Origin: Corynebacterium glyciniphilum AJ 3170
Lineage (GTDB): Bacteria > Actinomycetota > Actinomycetes > Mycobacteriales > Mycobacteriaceae
DNA: 64,000 nt
Direction of reading: 5' to 3'
Assembly (NCBI RefSeq): GCF_007673095.1
Contig: NZ_VDYZ01000001.1
Span: 310,001-374,000 of the forward strand
Shown: one piece after another, positions 8,832 through 18,136 of the stretch
How the letters are laid out: each line of letters opens with the position of its first letter
How positions within the stretch are numbered: the first letter of the stretch is position 1
The notes under the pieces: generated by a model
What the model saw: the letters and a program-made list of their open reading frames with translations, nothing else
Databases searched by the model: none
What the model was told of the DNA's origin: nothing
Made by a program: the position numbers and the translations under genes

Positions 8832-10222
8832 AGGGCCTCCAACATCTTTCCGGGGTTGAGGACGGCGGTCGGGTCGACGGCGTCCTTGATCCTGCGGTGC
8901 AGGCGGCGGTTCGCTTCATCGAGTTCCTGCGGAAGCCATGCCGACTTCAGGGCTCCGACACCGTGTTCGCCGGTGATCGTACCCCCGAGCTCAAGTCCGA
9001 GGCGCATGATGCGGTCGAAGGCCTCGGTTCCTGCGGCCACGGAGTCCTCGTCGGCGAGATCGTAGAAGACCGACGGGTGGACGTTGCCGTCGCCGGCATG
9101 GGCGACGAGAGCGACGGTGGTGCCGGTGTCGTCCCTGATCTCCTCGACGCCGGCGCAGAAGCCGGCCAGCCGACTCCGCGGTACGCACACGTCGTCGATC
9201 ATCTGACCGCCGCCGTGAGCGACAGCATAGCGTTCATTGGCGATCTGCACCGAGCGTCGGGCGGCCACCAGAAGCTCGGAGTCCGCCGGGTTGTCGGCGA
9301 AGGCGACGTCCACGGCACCGTGTTCCTCGGCGACCGCCGCGAACGCCCGGGTGTCGTCCTCCGCGGTAACGGAGTCGGACTGCATGATCAGCACGGCGCC
9401 GACCTCGGCATCGAGGCCGAAGTCCCCGACCTCGGAGAGCAGACCGATGGTCATCCCGTCCATCATCTCCAGCATCGACGGACGTGCCCCCGTGGCCATG
9501 TAGGACGCGACGGTGTCCACCGCACGTCCCACCGTGGGGAAGGTCGCCAACGCGCTCAGCGGGTCCGGCCCCAGGGGCACGACTTCCAACGTGGCCTCGA
9601 CGATGATCCCCAGGGTGCCCTCCGAGCCGGTGAACAGGGAGACCAGATCCAGCCCGGCCACCCCTTTGACGGTGCGGTGCCCCAACCGGGTCACTTCGCC
9701 GTCGGCCAGCACGACGGTGAGCTCGCGAACGTACTCGCGGGTGACCCCGTACTTCACACAGCACATACCACCGGCGTTGGTGGCGATGTTCCCTCCGATG
9801 GAGGAGATCGCGACGGAACCGGGGTCCGGCGGGTACGCCAGTCCGTGAGGTCGCAGCGCGTCCTTGAGGTCCTTGTTGATGATCCCCGGCTCCACGGTGA
9901 CCGTCATGTTCGCCTCGTCGATGTCCAGGACCCGGTTCATCGGCGCCACCGAGAGCAGGATGCAGCCGTGCTCGGCACAGGCTCCGCCCGACAGTCCCGA
10001 GCGCGCACCCTGGGGGACCACCGGGATCCCACGGGAGTGGGCGAACCGCATGGTCACGGCGACGTCCTCCACGCACCCGGCGCGTACCACGGCGAGGGCG
10101 TCACCCGTGCCGGGGTGGACGGATTCATCGGTGGAGAAGGCGGCGATGATGTCCGGGTCGGTACTCAGCGTGCCCTGGAGCAGGGCGGCCAGCGCGGTCA
10201 GGGAATCCGGGACGGTGTTCAC
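8828..10222 (-). CDS. FAD-linked oxidase (GlcD / D-lactate dehydrogenase type), copy 2
   Basis: A 464-residue flavoprotein of the vanillyl-alcohol-oxidase/PCMH family, which oxidises 2-hydroxy acids such as D-lactate or glycolate. The FAD-binding half has VPQGARSGLSGGA, GGNIATNAGGMCCVKYG and GHRTVKGVAGLD. The C-terminal half has HAGDGNVHPSVFYD and the signature TGEHGVGALK. The chosen start is GTG 10222, which overlaps the stop of the upstream paralogue by four bases. A longer frame upstream only runs through that paralogue. It shares long near-identical DNA blocks with the upstream copy. The exact substrate cannot be told from sequence. Confidence 0.85.
   Translation of the reverse strand: MNTVPDSLTALAALLQGTLSTDPDIIAAFSTDESVHPGTGDALAVVRAGCVEDVAVTMRFAHSRGIPVVPQGARSGLSGGACAEHGCILLSVAPMNRVLDIDEANMTVTVEPGIINKDLKDALRPHGLAYPPDPGSVAISSIGGNIATNAGGMCCVKYGVTREYVRELTVVLADGEVTRLGHRTVKGVAGLDLVSLFTGSEGTLGIIVEATLEVVPLGPDPLSALATFPTVGRAVDTVASYMATGARPSMLEMMDGMTIGLLSEVGDFGLDAEVGAVLIMQSDSVTAEDDTRAFAAVAEEHGAVDVAFADNPADSELLVAARRSVQIANERYAVAHGGGQMIDDVCVPRSRLAGFCAGVEEIRDDTGTTVALVAHAGDGNVHPSVFYDLADEDSVAAGTEAFDRIMRLGLELGGTITGEHGVGALKSAWLPQELDEANRRLHRRIKDAVDPTAVLNPGKMLEAL
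9531..9907. repeat. Conserved DNA blocks shared with 10922-11298
   Basis: Within the two tandem oxidase genes, 9819-9907 is identical to 11210-11298 over 89 bases, third codon positions included. 9531-9619 matches 10922-11010 with a single mismatch. Sequence between and outside these blocks is clearly diverged. The pattern fits recent gene conversion between tandem copies. Confidence 0.8.
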
Positions 10223-11637
10223 AGGTGCTCCAGCATCTTTCCGGGGTTGAGGACTCCGGTGGGGTCGACGGCATTCTTGATCTCGCGGTGCAGACGCCGG
10301 TTGCCGTCGTCGAGTTCGGTGGCCAGCCAGCGGTTCTTCAGGTTGCCGACGCCGTGCTCGCCGGTGATCGTGCCCCCGAGTTCCAGCCCGAGGGCCATGA
10401 TGCGGTCGAAGGCGTCCTGGGCTGCTGTCACGGAGTCGTGGTCGGCGGTGTCGAAGAAGACCGAGGGGTGCATGTTGCCGTCGCCGGCGTGACCGATGAC
10501 GGTGACCAGGACACCGGTGTCGTCCCGGATGTCCTCGACCCGGTCGCAGAACTCGGCGATGCGGGAGCGGGGGACGCACACGTCGTCGAGTAGTTGACCT
10601 CCGCCGTGTGCCCGGGCGTAGTGCTCCCAGGCGGGCTGTGCGGAGCGCCGGGCGGCGACGAGGAGTTCGGAGTCTGTGGGGTTGTCGGCGAAGGCGACGT
10701 CGGCCGCGCCGTGCGTTTCGGCGACGCGGGCGAAGGCTTCGGTGTCCTGTGCCGCGGTGACGGAGTCGGACTGCATGATCAGCACGGCACCGACCTCGGC
10801 GTCGAGACCGAAGTCACCGAGCTCGTTGACCATGGCGACGGTGGCGGCATCCATCATCTCCAGCAGGGAAGGGGTGGCCCCGGTAGCCATGTAGGCCGAG
10901 ACTGCTTCGGCGGCAGACCGGACCGTGGGGAAGGTCGCCAACGCGCTCAGCGGGTCCGGCCCCAGGGGCACGACTTTCAACGTGGCCTCGACGATGATCC
11001 CCAGGGTGCCTTCGGAACCGGTGAACAGTCCCGCGAGGTCGAGCCCGGCGACGCCCTTGACCGTGCGATGCCCCAGTCGGGTGACGGTTCCGTCGGCCAG
11101 CACAACGGTGAGCTCGCGGACATACTCGCGGGTGACCCCGTACTTCACGCAGCACATACCACCGGCGTTGGTGGCGATATTGCCGCCGATGGAGCACATG
11201 GCGACGCTGCCGGGGTCCGGCGGGTACGCCAGTCCGTGAGGTCGCAGCGCGTCCTTGAGGTCCTTGTTGATGATCCCCGGCTCCACGGTGACCGTCATAT
11301 TGGCCTCGTCGACCTCGAGGACGCGGTTCATCGACGCCACGGAGAGCAGCAGACAGCCGTCCACGGCGTTCGCGCCCCCGGAGATACCCGACCGGGCGCC
11401 CTGGGGGACCACCGGGATCCCGTGGGCATGGGCGAAGCGCACGGTGGCGACGACGTCGTCCACGGTGGTGGCGCGGATCAACGCAGCGGGCGCCCCCACG
11501 GGACTGTAGAGCGATTCGTCGGTGGCATGGGAGGCGAGGACGTCCGGGTCGGTGGTCAGCGAGCCGGACAACCGCGGACCCAGTTGTGTGGTGATTCCGG
11601 TGACAGCGGGGGTGGTCGGAGACGTCATTGACGCCAC
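10219..11637 (-). CDS. FAD-linked oxidase (GlcD / D-lactate dehydrogenase type), copy 1
   Basis: The 472-residue paralogue of the downstream gene, with the same motifs: VPQGARSGISGGA, GGNIATNAGGMCCVKYG, GHRTVKGVAGLD, HAGDGNMHPSVFFD and GEHGVGNLK. The two proteins stay collinear end to end and both finish in NPGKMLE. The start is either GTG 11637 or ATG 11628 three codons later; the ATG gives the more usual N-terminus. It is the first gene of the operon with the second oxidase and the nuclease, joined by GTGA overlaps, and it is divergent from the DUF255 gene. Why two near-equal copies are kept is not evident; different hydroxy-acid substrates are one possibility. Confidence 0.85.
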   Translation of the reverse strand: MASMTSPTTPAVTGITTQLGPRLSGSLTTDPDVLASHATDESLYSPVGAPAALIRATTVDDVVATVRFAHAHGIPVVPQGARSGISGGANAVDGCLLLSVASMNRVLEVDEANMTVTVEPGIINKDLKDALRPHGLAYPPDPGSVAMCSIGGNIATNAGGMCCVKYGVTREYVRELTVVLADGTVTRLGHRTVKGVAGLDLAGLFTGSEGTLGIIVEATLKVVPLGPDPLSALATFPTVRSAAEAVSAYMATGATPSLLEMMDAATVAMVNELGDFGLDAEVGAVLIMQSDSVTAAQDTEAFARVAETHGAADVAFADNPTDSELLVAARRSAQPAWEHYARAHGGGQLLDDVCVPRSRIAEFCDRVEDIRDDTGVLVTVIGHAGDGNMHPSVFFDTADHDSVTAAQDAFDRIMALGLELGGTITGEHGVGNLKNRWLATELDDGNRRLHREIKNAVDPTGVLNPGKMLEHL

Positions 11638-11701
11638 TCTAGTCGTTGCCGTCCCCCTTCCCGCTCCGCACCGTCCCCTGTGGCCGCCGGGCTCCTCCGG
11701 C

Positions 11702-11707
11702 TACCGT
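11702..11707 (+). promoter_or_regulatory. -10 box of the DUF255 gene
   Basis: TACCGT ends seven bases before ATG 11715, as expected for a leaderless transcript. The GGTGGGC between them could alternatively serve as a ribosome binding site. Confidence 0.4.
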
Positions 11708-11714
11708 GGTGGGC

Positions 11715-13685
11715 ATGAACTCCAACCGTCTCGCCGGATCGACGTCCCCGTACCTGCAGGCCCACGCCGACAACCCGGTGCACTGGCAGCCGTGGGGCCC
11801 GGAGCCTTTCGCCGAGGCACGGGAGCGTGGTGTGCCTGTGCTGGTGTCCGTCGGTTACGCGACCTGCCACTGGTGCCATGTGATGGCCGCGGAGTCGTTC
11901 GCGGACCCGGACACCGCGGCACTGATCAACGACACCATGGTGGCGGTGAAGGTGGACCGGGAGCAGCACCCGGACGTGGACGCATACTACCTGCAGGCTG
12001 CCGTGGCCCTGAGCGGGCAGGGCGGCTGGCCGATGACCGTCTTCACGGACGCCGACGGCCGGCCGTTCTTCGCCGACACCTATTTCCCGCCGGTACCGAA
12101 GCAGGGGCGCCCCTCGTTCCGGCAGGTTCTCGAGGCGGTCTCGCGGACATGGTCGGAGGAACGTGCCAGGGTGGACGAGCTGACCGCCCGGCTCAACGAG
12201 GCGATCGAGAACAGTGGGGAAGAGGACGGGGCCGAGGCGTCCTGGGCCGCCCAGGACGTCACCGCGGAACTGCCGACGCGGATCGTGCAGAAGATGCGGG
12301 CGTCGGAGGACCCCACCGGCGGGTTCGGTGGTGCACCGAAGTTCCCGCCGTCCGCGGCGGTGCTGGGTCTGGTGCGGTGGGCGGAGCGCACCGGGTCCGA
12401 TACGGCGAGGACCCAGGTGCTCGACATCGTCGGCCGCACGACGGCGGCACTGTTGCAGGGCGGGTTGGTCGACCCGGTCGACGGCGGATTCCACCGCTAC
12501 TGCGTGGACGAGAACTGGACGGTACCTCATTTCGAGAAGACCTTGTACGACAATGCGCTGCTGCTCCGCGCCCTGGCCGCCTACAGCGCACGACGACCCG
12601 ACGACGCGCTCGTCGCCGAGGCCGTCGAGCTGACGCGGTCTTTCCTGACCCACGGGTTGGGCACCGGTGAACCGGGACTGCTGGCCAGCGGGCTCGACGC
12701 CGACACCGTCGTCGACGGCACCCGGGTGGAGGGCTACACCTACACCTGGGCCCCCGGTGAGCTGGAGAGTCTGGGGCTCTCAGACGAAGGGGACGTGGAC
12801 GGACGCGTCGTACTCACCCGGCGCGAGGGGCTGCCGCTGTCGCCCGAGCTGCGCGGGGTCCTGCGGCAGGCACGTTCGTCCCGGCCACGTCCCGCGGTCG
12901 ACGACAAGGTGGTCACGGCGTGGAACGCGATGGCCGCGGTCGCCCTCACCGAAGCCGGCGACCCGGAGTCGGGGGCTGCTATCACCGCCGCGCTGTGGGA
13001 CCACGCCGTGACCACCGACGCCGACGGCGGCATCGTCGAGGTGGTGCGGTGCACCGGGTCGCCGCAGGCCCCGGGCACTCTCGAGGACTGTGCCTGGCTG
13101 TTGCTCGCCCTCGTCCGCCTCTGGGAACACCAGGGGTCCGCCTACGGCACGCTGGAGATCCCCGCGGCGGTCTCGGAACTGGTGCGCCACATACAGGTCA
13201 CCTTCCACCGTGGTCCCGGCACCTGGTACGACGCAGCGGCTCCGGTCGCCGGCACCGGGGTGCGCCCGCGCGACCCCTACGACGGGGCGACACCCGCGGC
13301 GGTGGCGGTTCTGGCGGAGGCCCTGAGCATGGCCGGTACGGTGGCGACCTCCCTCGACGACGCGGATGTCCGCACCGTCGGGACCCGGTGGTCGGCCGAG
13401 GCACGCCGGATCCTCGACGCCCACGCCGGTGTCGTCGACCGGCATCTGGCCCAGGCCGGCGGGTGGCTGTGCGCACTGGAGTGCCACCTCGCCGGACCGG
13501 TCGAGGCCACGGTCGCCGCCGCGACACCGGAACAGGTGTCGGCGCTGCGGGCTGAGCTGGGGACGTCCTGTCTCGTCCTGTCCGTGGAAGAGGGTGCCCG
13601 ACTGCTGGGCGGCGACGGCCCGACCGGGGCAGCGGTGGTCCAGGTGTGCCGCGCGGGGGTCTGCGGGGTCCCCACCGCCCTCTGA
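11715..13685 (+). CDS. DUF255 thioredoxin-domain protein (YyaL/SSP411-like)
   Basis: A 656-residue protein of the widespread YyaL family: an N-terminal thioredoxin-like DUF255 domain followed by an alpha/alpha-barrel resembling N-acylglucosamine epimerase or glycosidases. The N-terminus has the diagnostic [31 protein letters not shown] with its CxxC, and [24 protein letters not shown] and [11 protein letters not shown] mark the barrel. The ATG at 11715 is the conserved family start; an earlier in-frame start lacks family similarity. It is divergent from the oxidase operon. The biochemical function of the family is not settled, and a redox or carbohydrate role is only inferred from the folds. 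Confidence 0.85.
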   Translation: MNSNRLAGSTSPYLQAHADNPVHWQPWGPEPFAEARERGVPVLVSVGYATCHWCHVMAAESFADPDTAALINDTMVAVKVDREQHPDVDAYYLQAAVALSGQGGWPMTVFTDADGRPFFADTYFPPVPKQGRPSFRQVLEAVSRTWSEERARVDELTARLNEAIENSGEEDGAEASWAAQDVTAELPTRIVQKMRASEDPTGGFGGAPKFPPSAAVLGLVRWAERTGSDTARTQVLDIVGRTTAALLQGGLVDPVDGGFHRYCVDENWTVPHFEKTLYDNALLLRALAAYSARRPDDALVAEAVELTRSFLTHGLGTGEPGLLASGLDADTVVDGTRVEGYTYTWAPGELESLGLSDEGDVDGRVVLTRREGLPLSPELRGVLRQARSSRPRPAVDDKVVTAWNAMAAVALTEAGDPESGAAITAALWDHAVTTDADGGIVEVVRCTGSPQAPGTLEDCAWLLLALVRLWEHQGSAYGTLEIPAAVSELVRHIQVTFHRGPGTWYDAAAPVAGTGVRPRDPYDGATPAAVAVLAEALSMAGTVATSLDDADVRTVGTRWSAEARRILDAHAGVVDRHLAQAGGWLCALECHLAGPVEATVAAATPEQVSALRAELGTSCLVLSVEEGARLLGGDGPTGAAVVQVCRAGVCGVPTAL

Positions 13686-13708
13686 GCCCGTGTGCGTCGA
13701 CCGGCCGT

Positions 13709-13714
13709 TACACT
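13709..13714 (+). promoter_or_regulatory. -10 box upstream of trmI
   Basis: TACACT lies 40 bases before the trmI GTG, leaving a short leader with an AAAGGGGAA ribosome binding site. This probably drives trmI, possibly reading on into the pupylation genes. Confidence 0.4.
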
Positions 13715-13754
13715 GATCGGGTCCAACCGCCACACCAACGTAAAGGGGAACACC

Positions 13755-14591
13755 GTGGCCTACTCCGGCCCGTTCCAGCCCGGTGACCGGGTCCAGCTCA
13801 CCGACGCCAAACGCCGTCACTACACCATCACCCTGGAGAGCGGTGGCAGCTACTTCACCCACAAGGGTGAGATCAGGCATGACGACATCATCGGCAGTGA
13901 CGAGGGCACCGTGGTCGTCTCCCACGTCGGTGGCGAGTACCTGTGCTTCCGCCACCTGCTGGTCGACCACGTGCTGTCCATGCCCCGTGGGGCCGCGGTG
14001 ATCTACCCCAAGGACGCCGCACAGATCCTGGTGGAGGGTGACATCTTCCCCGGCGCCACGGTGCTCGAGGCCGGTGCCGGTTCCGGCGCACTGTCCATGA
14101 CCCTGCTGCGCGCCGTCGGCGAGCACGGTCGGCTCATCTCCTACGAGATCCGTGACGACCACCTGGAGTACGCGGAGAACAACGTCGCCGAGTACATGGG
14201 GGAGCACCCGGCGAACTGGGACCTGCGTCTCGGCGACCTCAACGACGTCACCGTGGACGACACCGACGGCCCGGTCGACCGGGTCATCCTGGACATGCTC
14301 GCCCCGTGGGAGTGCCTGGAGACCGTCCGCGACCTGCTGATCCCGGGCGGGGTGTTCATGACCTACGTCGCCACCGTGCCGCAGCTGATGAAGGTCATGG
14401 AGGGCATCCGCGAACTGGGGTGCTTCACCGAACCGAAGGCGTGGGAGTCCCTGGTCCGCGAATGGAAGGTCGAGGGCCTGGCCACCCGCCCCGAGCACCG
14501 GATGAACGCCCACACCGCGTTCCTGGTCTGGGCACGCCGACTGGCCGACGGCACCGTCGCGCCGAAGCCGCAGCGCCGGGCGCGTAAGTAG
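13755..14591 (+). CDS. trmI: tRNA (adenine-N1-)-methyltransferase TrmI
   Basis: TrmI makes m1A58 in the T-loop of tRNAs as a homotetramer. The 278-residue protein has the N-terminal FQPGDRVQLTDAKRRHYTI domain, a HKGEIRHDDIIGSDEG segment, the SAM-binding motif VLEAGAGSGALSMTLLRAVG, and the catalytic-region motif VILDMLAPWECLE. The GTG at 13755 has a good AAAGGGGAA ribosome binding site and gives the conserved N-terminus. The gene lies just before arc, as trmI lies next to mpa in mycobacteria. Its 3' gap of 56 bases contains a separate arc promoter. Confidence 0.93.
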   Translation: MAYSGPFQPGDRVQLTDAKRRHYTITLESGGSYFTHKGEIRHDDIIGSDEGTVVVSHVGGEYLCFRHLLVDHVLSMPRGAAVIYPKDAAQILVEGDIFPGATVLEAGAGSGALSMTLLRAVGEHGRLISYEIRDDHLEYAENNVAEYMGEHPANWDLRLGDLNDVTVDDTDGPVDRVILDMLAPWECLETVRDLLIPGGVFMTYVATVPQLMKVMEGIRELGCFTEPKAWESLVREWKVEGLATRPEHRMNAHTAFLVWARRLADGTVAPKPQRRARK

Positions 14592-14633
14592 CCGTTTTCC
14601 GCGGTACTGGATAGGCTACCTTTCCTCCGCATG

Positions 14634-14639
14634 TAGACT
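14634..14639 (+). promoter_or_regulatory. -10 box of arc, probably leaderless
   Basis: TAGACT ends eight bases before ATG 14648, and no ribosome binding site is visible. It would give arc-dop their own promoter apart from trmI. Confidence 0.45.
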
Positions 14640-14647
14640 GGCCCCCT

Positions 14648-16306
14648 ATGACGCAGCACACCACGGACCAGAATCTCCACGACGGACCGACCGCCCGGGT
14701 CGACTCCGGCCCTGAGTCCTACCGCCAGCTGCAACTGGCCAACCGGACCCTGGGCACACGCAACGCGAAACTCACCGAGATGCTCAAGTCCAGCCGCGAC
14801 AAGCTGGACGAACTGAACTCCCGGCTGGACGCCCTCGCCGAACCTCCGAGCACCTACGGCACCCTGCTGGACACCGGGGACGGTGGCCTGACCGCCGAGG
14901 TCTACACCGCCGGACGGCGGATGCGGCTGGCTGTCAGCCCCCGCGTCTCCCCGGGCGAACTCCACCCCGGCGCGCTGGTGCGTCTGGGGGAGGGCCAGCA
15001 GGTCGTCGAGGTCTGCGGCTACGCCGACGCCGGCGACATCGGCACCGTCGTCGAGGTAGTGGACTCCGACCGCATCGTCGTCGCCGACAAGCTCGGTGAG
15101 GAGGCGTTGATGAAGTGTGCCGGGGCCCTCACCTCGGAACTGGCGGCGAAGCAGGTGGGTCCCGGTGACAGTGTCATCGTCGACCGGCGTGCCGGGTACG
15201 CCTTCGAGGTGATCTCCCGCGCCGAGGTCGAGGACCTGGTGCTCGAGGAGGTCCCGGACGTCTCCTACACCGACATCGGCGGTCTGGAGAGCCAGATCGA
15301 ACAGCTGCATGACGCCGTCGAACTACCCTTCCTGCACCCGGAGCTCTACCGTGACTACGGCCTGCTGCCCCCGAAGGGTGTGCTGCTCTACGGGCCGCCC
15401 GGGTGCGGCAAGACGTTGATCGCCAAGGCGGTGGCGTCCTCGTTGTCCCGCAAGATCAACTCCGACGCGGGTACCCCGGACGCGAAATCCTACTTCCTGA
15501 ACATCAAGGGCCCGGAACTGCTCAACAAGTTCGTCGGCGAGACCGAGCGGCAGATCCGGCTGATCTTCGAACGTGCCCGCAAGATCGCCTCCGCCGGCCA
15601 GCCGGTGATCATCTTCTTCGACGAGATGGAAGCCATCTTCCGCACCCGCGGCACCGGCGTCTCCTCGGACGTGGAGTCCACCGTGGTGCCGCAGCTGCTG
15701 GCGGAGATCGACGGTGTGGAGGGTCTGCGCAACGTCATCGTCATCGGTGCCTCGAACCGCGAGGAGCTGATCGACCCGGCGATCCTGCGCCCGGGGCGTC
15801 TCGACGTGAAGATCCGGGTGGAACGCCCCGACCGTGCCGCCGCCGCCGACATCCTGGAGAAGTACCTCACCGCGGACGTCCCGATGTCGGGTGCGCTCAG
15901 TGCCGCCGCCGGGGGACCAGACGCCGCTGCCGCCCGGCTGCGGGCCCGGGTGATCGACAACCTCTACTCCGATGACCGCCCCTACCTCACGCTGCACTAC
16001 GCCGACGGCACCCACACCGACCTGTTCTTCCGGGACTTCGCCTCGGGCGCGATGCTGGCCAATATCGTCGACCGGGTCAAGAAGCTCGCCATCAAGGACG
16101 TGCTGCGCGGCGACGGCGACGGTGTCACCGAAGCCCACGTGGACACCGCGGTGGACGAGGAGTGCCGCGACAACGACGACCTGCCCGACACCACCAACCC
16201 CGCCGAATGGGCCCGGATCTCCGGGCACTCGTCGCGCCGGGTCGTGGAGATCACCATGGCAGACCGTGGGGCTGGCCGGATCGCCGGCCAGGAGGGCGAC
16301 CAGTGA
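14648..16306 (+). CDS. arc: Proteasome-associated-type AAA+ ATPase ARC (Mpa homologue)
   Basis: A ring-forming AAA+ unfoldase that recognises pupylated proteins. The 552 residues show an N-terminal coiled coil (about 25-66) for Pup binding, the OB-type interdomain (about 70-190), Walker A GPPGCGKT at 249-256, Walker B IIFFDEME at 321-328, and an arginine-finger region ending AILRPGRLDVKIRVERPDR. The C-terminus is RIAGQEGDQ; the QYL-type tail that docks mycobacterial Mpa on the 20S proteasome is missing. That fits a genus that keeps ARC without a proteasome. In C. glutamicum, ARC has been linked to Pup-dependent iron release from ferritin. It overlaps dop by a GTGA. Confidence 0.95.
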   Translation: MTQHTTDQNLHDGPTARVDSGPESYRQLQLANRTLGTRNAKLTEMLKSSRDKLDELNSRLDALAEPPSTYGTLLDTGDGGLTAEVYTAGRRMRLAVSPRVSPGELHPGALVRLGEGQQVVEVCGYADAGDIGTVVEVVDSDRIVVADKLGEEALMKCAGALTSELAAKQVGPGDSVIVDRRAGYAFEVISRAEVEDLVLEEVPDVSYTDIGGLESQIEQLHDAVELPFLHPELYRDYGLLPPKGVLLYGPPGCGKTLIAKAVASSLSRKINSDAGTPDAKSYFLNIKGPELLNKFVGETERQIRLIFERARKIASAGQPVIIFFDEMEAIFRTRGTGVSSDVESTVVPQLLAEIDGVEGLRNVIVIGASNREELIDPAILRPGRLDVKIRVERPDRAAAADILEKYLTADVPMSGALSAAAGGPDAAAARLRARVIDNLYSDDRPYLTLHYADGTHTDLFFRDFASGAMLANIVDRVKKLAIKDVLRGDGDGVTEAHVDTAVDEECRDNDDLPDTTNPAEWARISGHSSRRVVEITMADRGAGRIAGQEGDQ

Positions 16307-17841
16307 ACGACGCACCACGTCGACTGATCGGCACCGAAACAGAGTTCGGCATCATCGCCCCCGACGACCCCCACGCCAGCCCGATCGAGACCTCCACCCA
16401 GGCAGTCGTCGCCTACGCGGGGGCGACGGGGCTCGGTGTGAACCGGCGGACCAGGTGGGACTACAACGCCGAGTCGCCGCTGCGTGACGTGCGTGGCTTC
16501 GACCTGCGCCGCTACCGCACCGCCCCGGTCATCGACCCCAACGCCCTGGGATCGGCCAATGTGGTCACCACCTCCGGCGCCCGGTTCTACGTCGACCACG
16601 CACACCCCGAATACTCCTCGCCGGAGACCACCAACGCCTGGGACGCGGTGATCTGGGACAAGGCCGGCGAGCTGGTGATGCACACCGCCGCCCAGGCCGC
16701 CGGGGAGATCGAGGACCAGCCCACACTGAAGATCCACAAGAACAACGTGGACGGCAAGGGCGCCTCCTACGGATCCCACGAGAACTACCTCTACCCACGG
16801 TCCTACGACACCGAGGCCGTGCAGGCCGCCCTGATCCCTCACTTCGTGACCCGTCAGATCTACACCGGCGCCGGACGTCTCGGCCTCGGGGCGGAGAGCC
16901 AGGCACCGGGATTCCAGATCAGCCAGCGCGCCGACTACATCGAGACGACCGTCTCCCTGGAGACGACGCTGAACCGCGGCATCATCAACACCCGGGACGA
17001 GTCACACGTCGGTGATGACTGGGCCCGGATGCACGTCATCATCGGCGACGCGAACCTCTCGGAGTACGCGACCTTCCTCAAGCTCGGCACCACCGCCCTG
17101 GTGCTCGACGCCGTCGGGGCGGGTGCGGACTTCTCCGACCTGGCCCTGTACGAGCCGGTCGACGCCGTCCACCGGATCTCCCGCGATCTGGAGTGCTCGG
17201 CACCGGTGCGGCTCTACGGCAACGTGGAGCGGACGGCGGTCGACATCCAGCGCGAGATCCGCCGTCGGGTCGCCGACGCCGTGCCCGCCGAGCACCGGCA
17301 CGACAAGGACGACCTGGTGCTCGAGCTGTGGGGGCAGGTCCTCGACGACCTCGACCGGGACCCGATGAGCACCGCCGACCGGCTCGACTGGACGGCCAAA
17401 CTCAGTCTGCTCACCGCCTACCGTGCCCGTGGCCTGGACTGGGACCATCCGACGATGTCGGTGGTCGACATCCAGTACCACGACATCGACCCGGCGAAGG
17501 GGCTGTACAACGCCCTGGTCCGGAAGGGCCGGATGCGCACACTGGTCCCCGCCGGGGATGTCGCCGCCGCAGCGGCGCAGGCACCCACCGACACCCGCGC
17601 CTGGTTGCGCGGTGAGGTCGCCCGACGGTTCTCCGGTGAACTGCTGGCGGCGAACTGGGACACCCTGGTGCTCGACACCCCCTACGGGGCGTCGTCGACG
17701 ACCCGGGTCCTGCTCGCCGACCCGTTGCAGGGGACCGCAGGGCAACTGCAGGAGGCGCTGGCCGACGTCGATGACGCCGCCGGCCTCGTCCGGGTGCTGG
17801 GCGAGCTCATTCCCGGGTCCCTCGACGGTGTCGACTGCTAG
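16303..17841 (+). CDS. dop: Pup deamidase/depupylase
   Basis: Dop deamidates the C-terminal glutamine of Pup to glutamate so PafA can use it, and also removes Pup from substrates. The 512-residue protein belongs to the glutamine-synthetase-like PafA/Dop family: it starts RRLIGTETEFGIIAPDD, has YVDHAHPEYSSPET, NYLYPRSYDTEA, QRADYIETTVS and the NTRDESHVGDD/RMHVIIGDANLSE nucleotide-site block. The start is GTG 16303, overlapping the arc stop; the preceding in-frame ATG lies inside arc. The longer N-terminal region relative to PafA (HASPIETSTQAVVAYAG) distinguishes Dop. The Pup here ends in GGQ, so this enzyme is required. Confidence 0.95.
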   Translation: MNDAPRRLIGTETEFGIIAPDDPHASPIETSTQAVVAYAGATGLGVNRRTRWDYNAESPLRDVRGFDLRRYRTAPVIDPNALGSANVVTTSGARFYVDHAHPEYSSPETTNAWDAVIWDKAGELVMHTAAQAAGEIEDQPTLKIHKNNVDGKGASYGSHENYLYPRSYDTEAVQAALIPHFVTRQIYTGAGRLGLGAESQAPGFQISQRADYIETTVSLETTLNRGIINTRDESHVGDDWARMHVIIGDANLSEYATFLKLGTTALVLDAVGAGADFSDLALYEPVDAVHRISRDLECSAPVRLYGNVERTAVDIQREIRRRVADAVPAEHRHDKDDLVLELWGQVLDDLDRDPMSTADRLDWTAKLSLLTAYRARGLDWDHPTMSVVDIQYHDIDPAKGLYNALVRKGRMRTLVPAGDVAAAAAQAPTDTRAWLRGEVARRFSGELLAANWDTLVLDTPYGASSTTRVLLADPLQGTAGQLQEALADVDDAAGLVRVLGELIPGSLDGVDC

Positions 17842-17900
17842 CCTGTAGGCATCAGAACGTATTTTCACCGAACCCCCATTCGTGAAGGAAGTGGTTCCAC

Positions 17901-18125
17901 ATGACAGCCGGATCAGGCTCGACGGGTGGCTCTGGCCAGGGCCAGGTACACGGGGGCCGTGGGCCCGCCGACGAGGACGCCCCGGGCACCACTGACCCCA
18001 CCGCCTCCGGCCAGGAGCAGCTCAAGGTCAGCGGTACCGACGACCTGCTCGACGAGATCGACGGCCTGCTGGAGTCCAACGCCGAGGAGTTCGTGAAGTC
18101 GTACGTCCAGAAGGGCGGGCAGTAG
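17901..18125 (+). CDS. pup: Prokaryotic ubiquitin-like protein Pup
   Basis: A 74-residue, disordered, Gly/Ser-rich and acidic protein with the conserved Pup C-terminal half (DLLDEIDGLLESNAEEFVKS) and the tail KGGQ. Its helix-forming middle binds the ARC/Mpa coiled coil, and the C-terminal residue, after deamidation by Dop, is linked to substrate lysines by PafA. It is somewhat longer than the typical 64 residues because of the N-terminal Gly/Ser stretch. A GAAGGAAGTGG ribosome binding region precedes the ATG. prcB and prcA would follow here in proteasome-bearing relatives; instead pafA begins 11 bases later. Confidence 0.96.
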   Translation: MTAGSGSTGGSGQGQVHGGRGPADEDAPGTTDPTASGQEQLKVSGTDDLLDEIDGLLESNAEEFVKSYVQKGGQ

Positions 18126-18136
18126 TCACGGCGACC

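Noticed and set aside
8804-10492. Long plus-strand open frame (562 codons) over the oxidase genes
   Set aside because: It is antisense to the two oxidases and has His/Gly/Arg-rich composition with no family motif. In 65-70 percent GC DNA the opposite strand of a real gene often stays open.
12780-14513. Minus-strand open frame of 577 codons over DUF255 and trmI
   Set aside because: Antisense to two conserved genes, without motifs or a ribosome binding site.
18126-18136. Search for prcB/prcA between pup and pafA
   Set aside because: There are only 11 bases between the genes, and no proteasome-subunit-like protein is encoded anywhere in the window.
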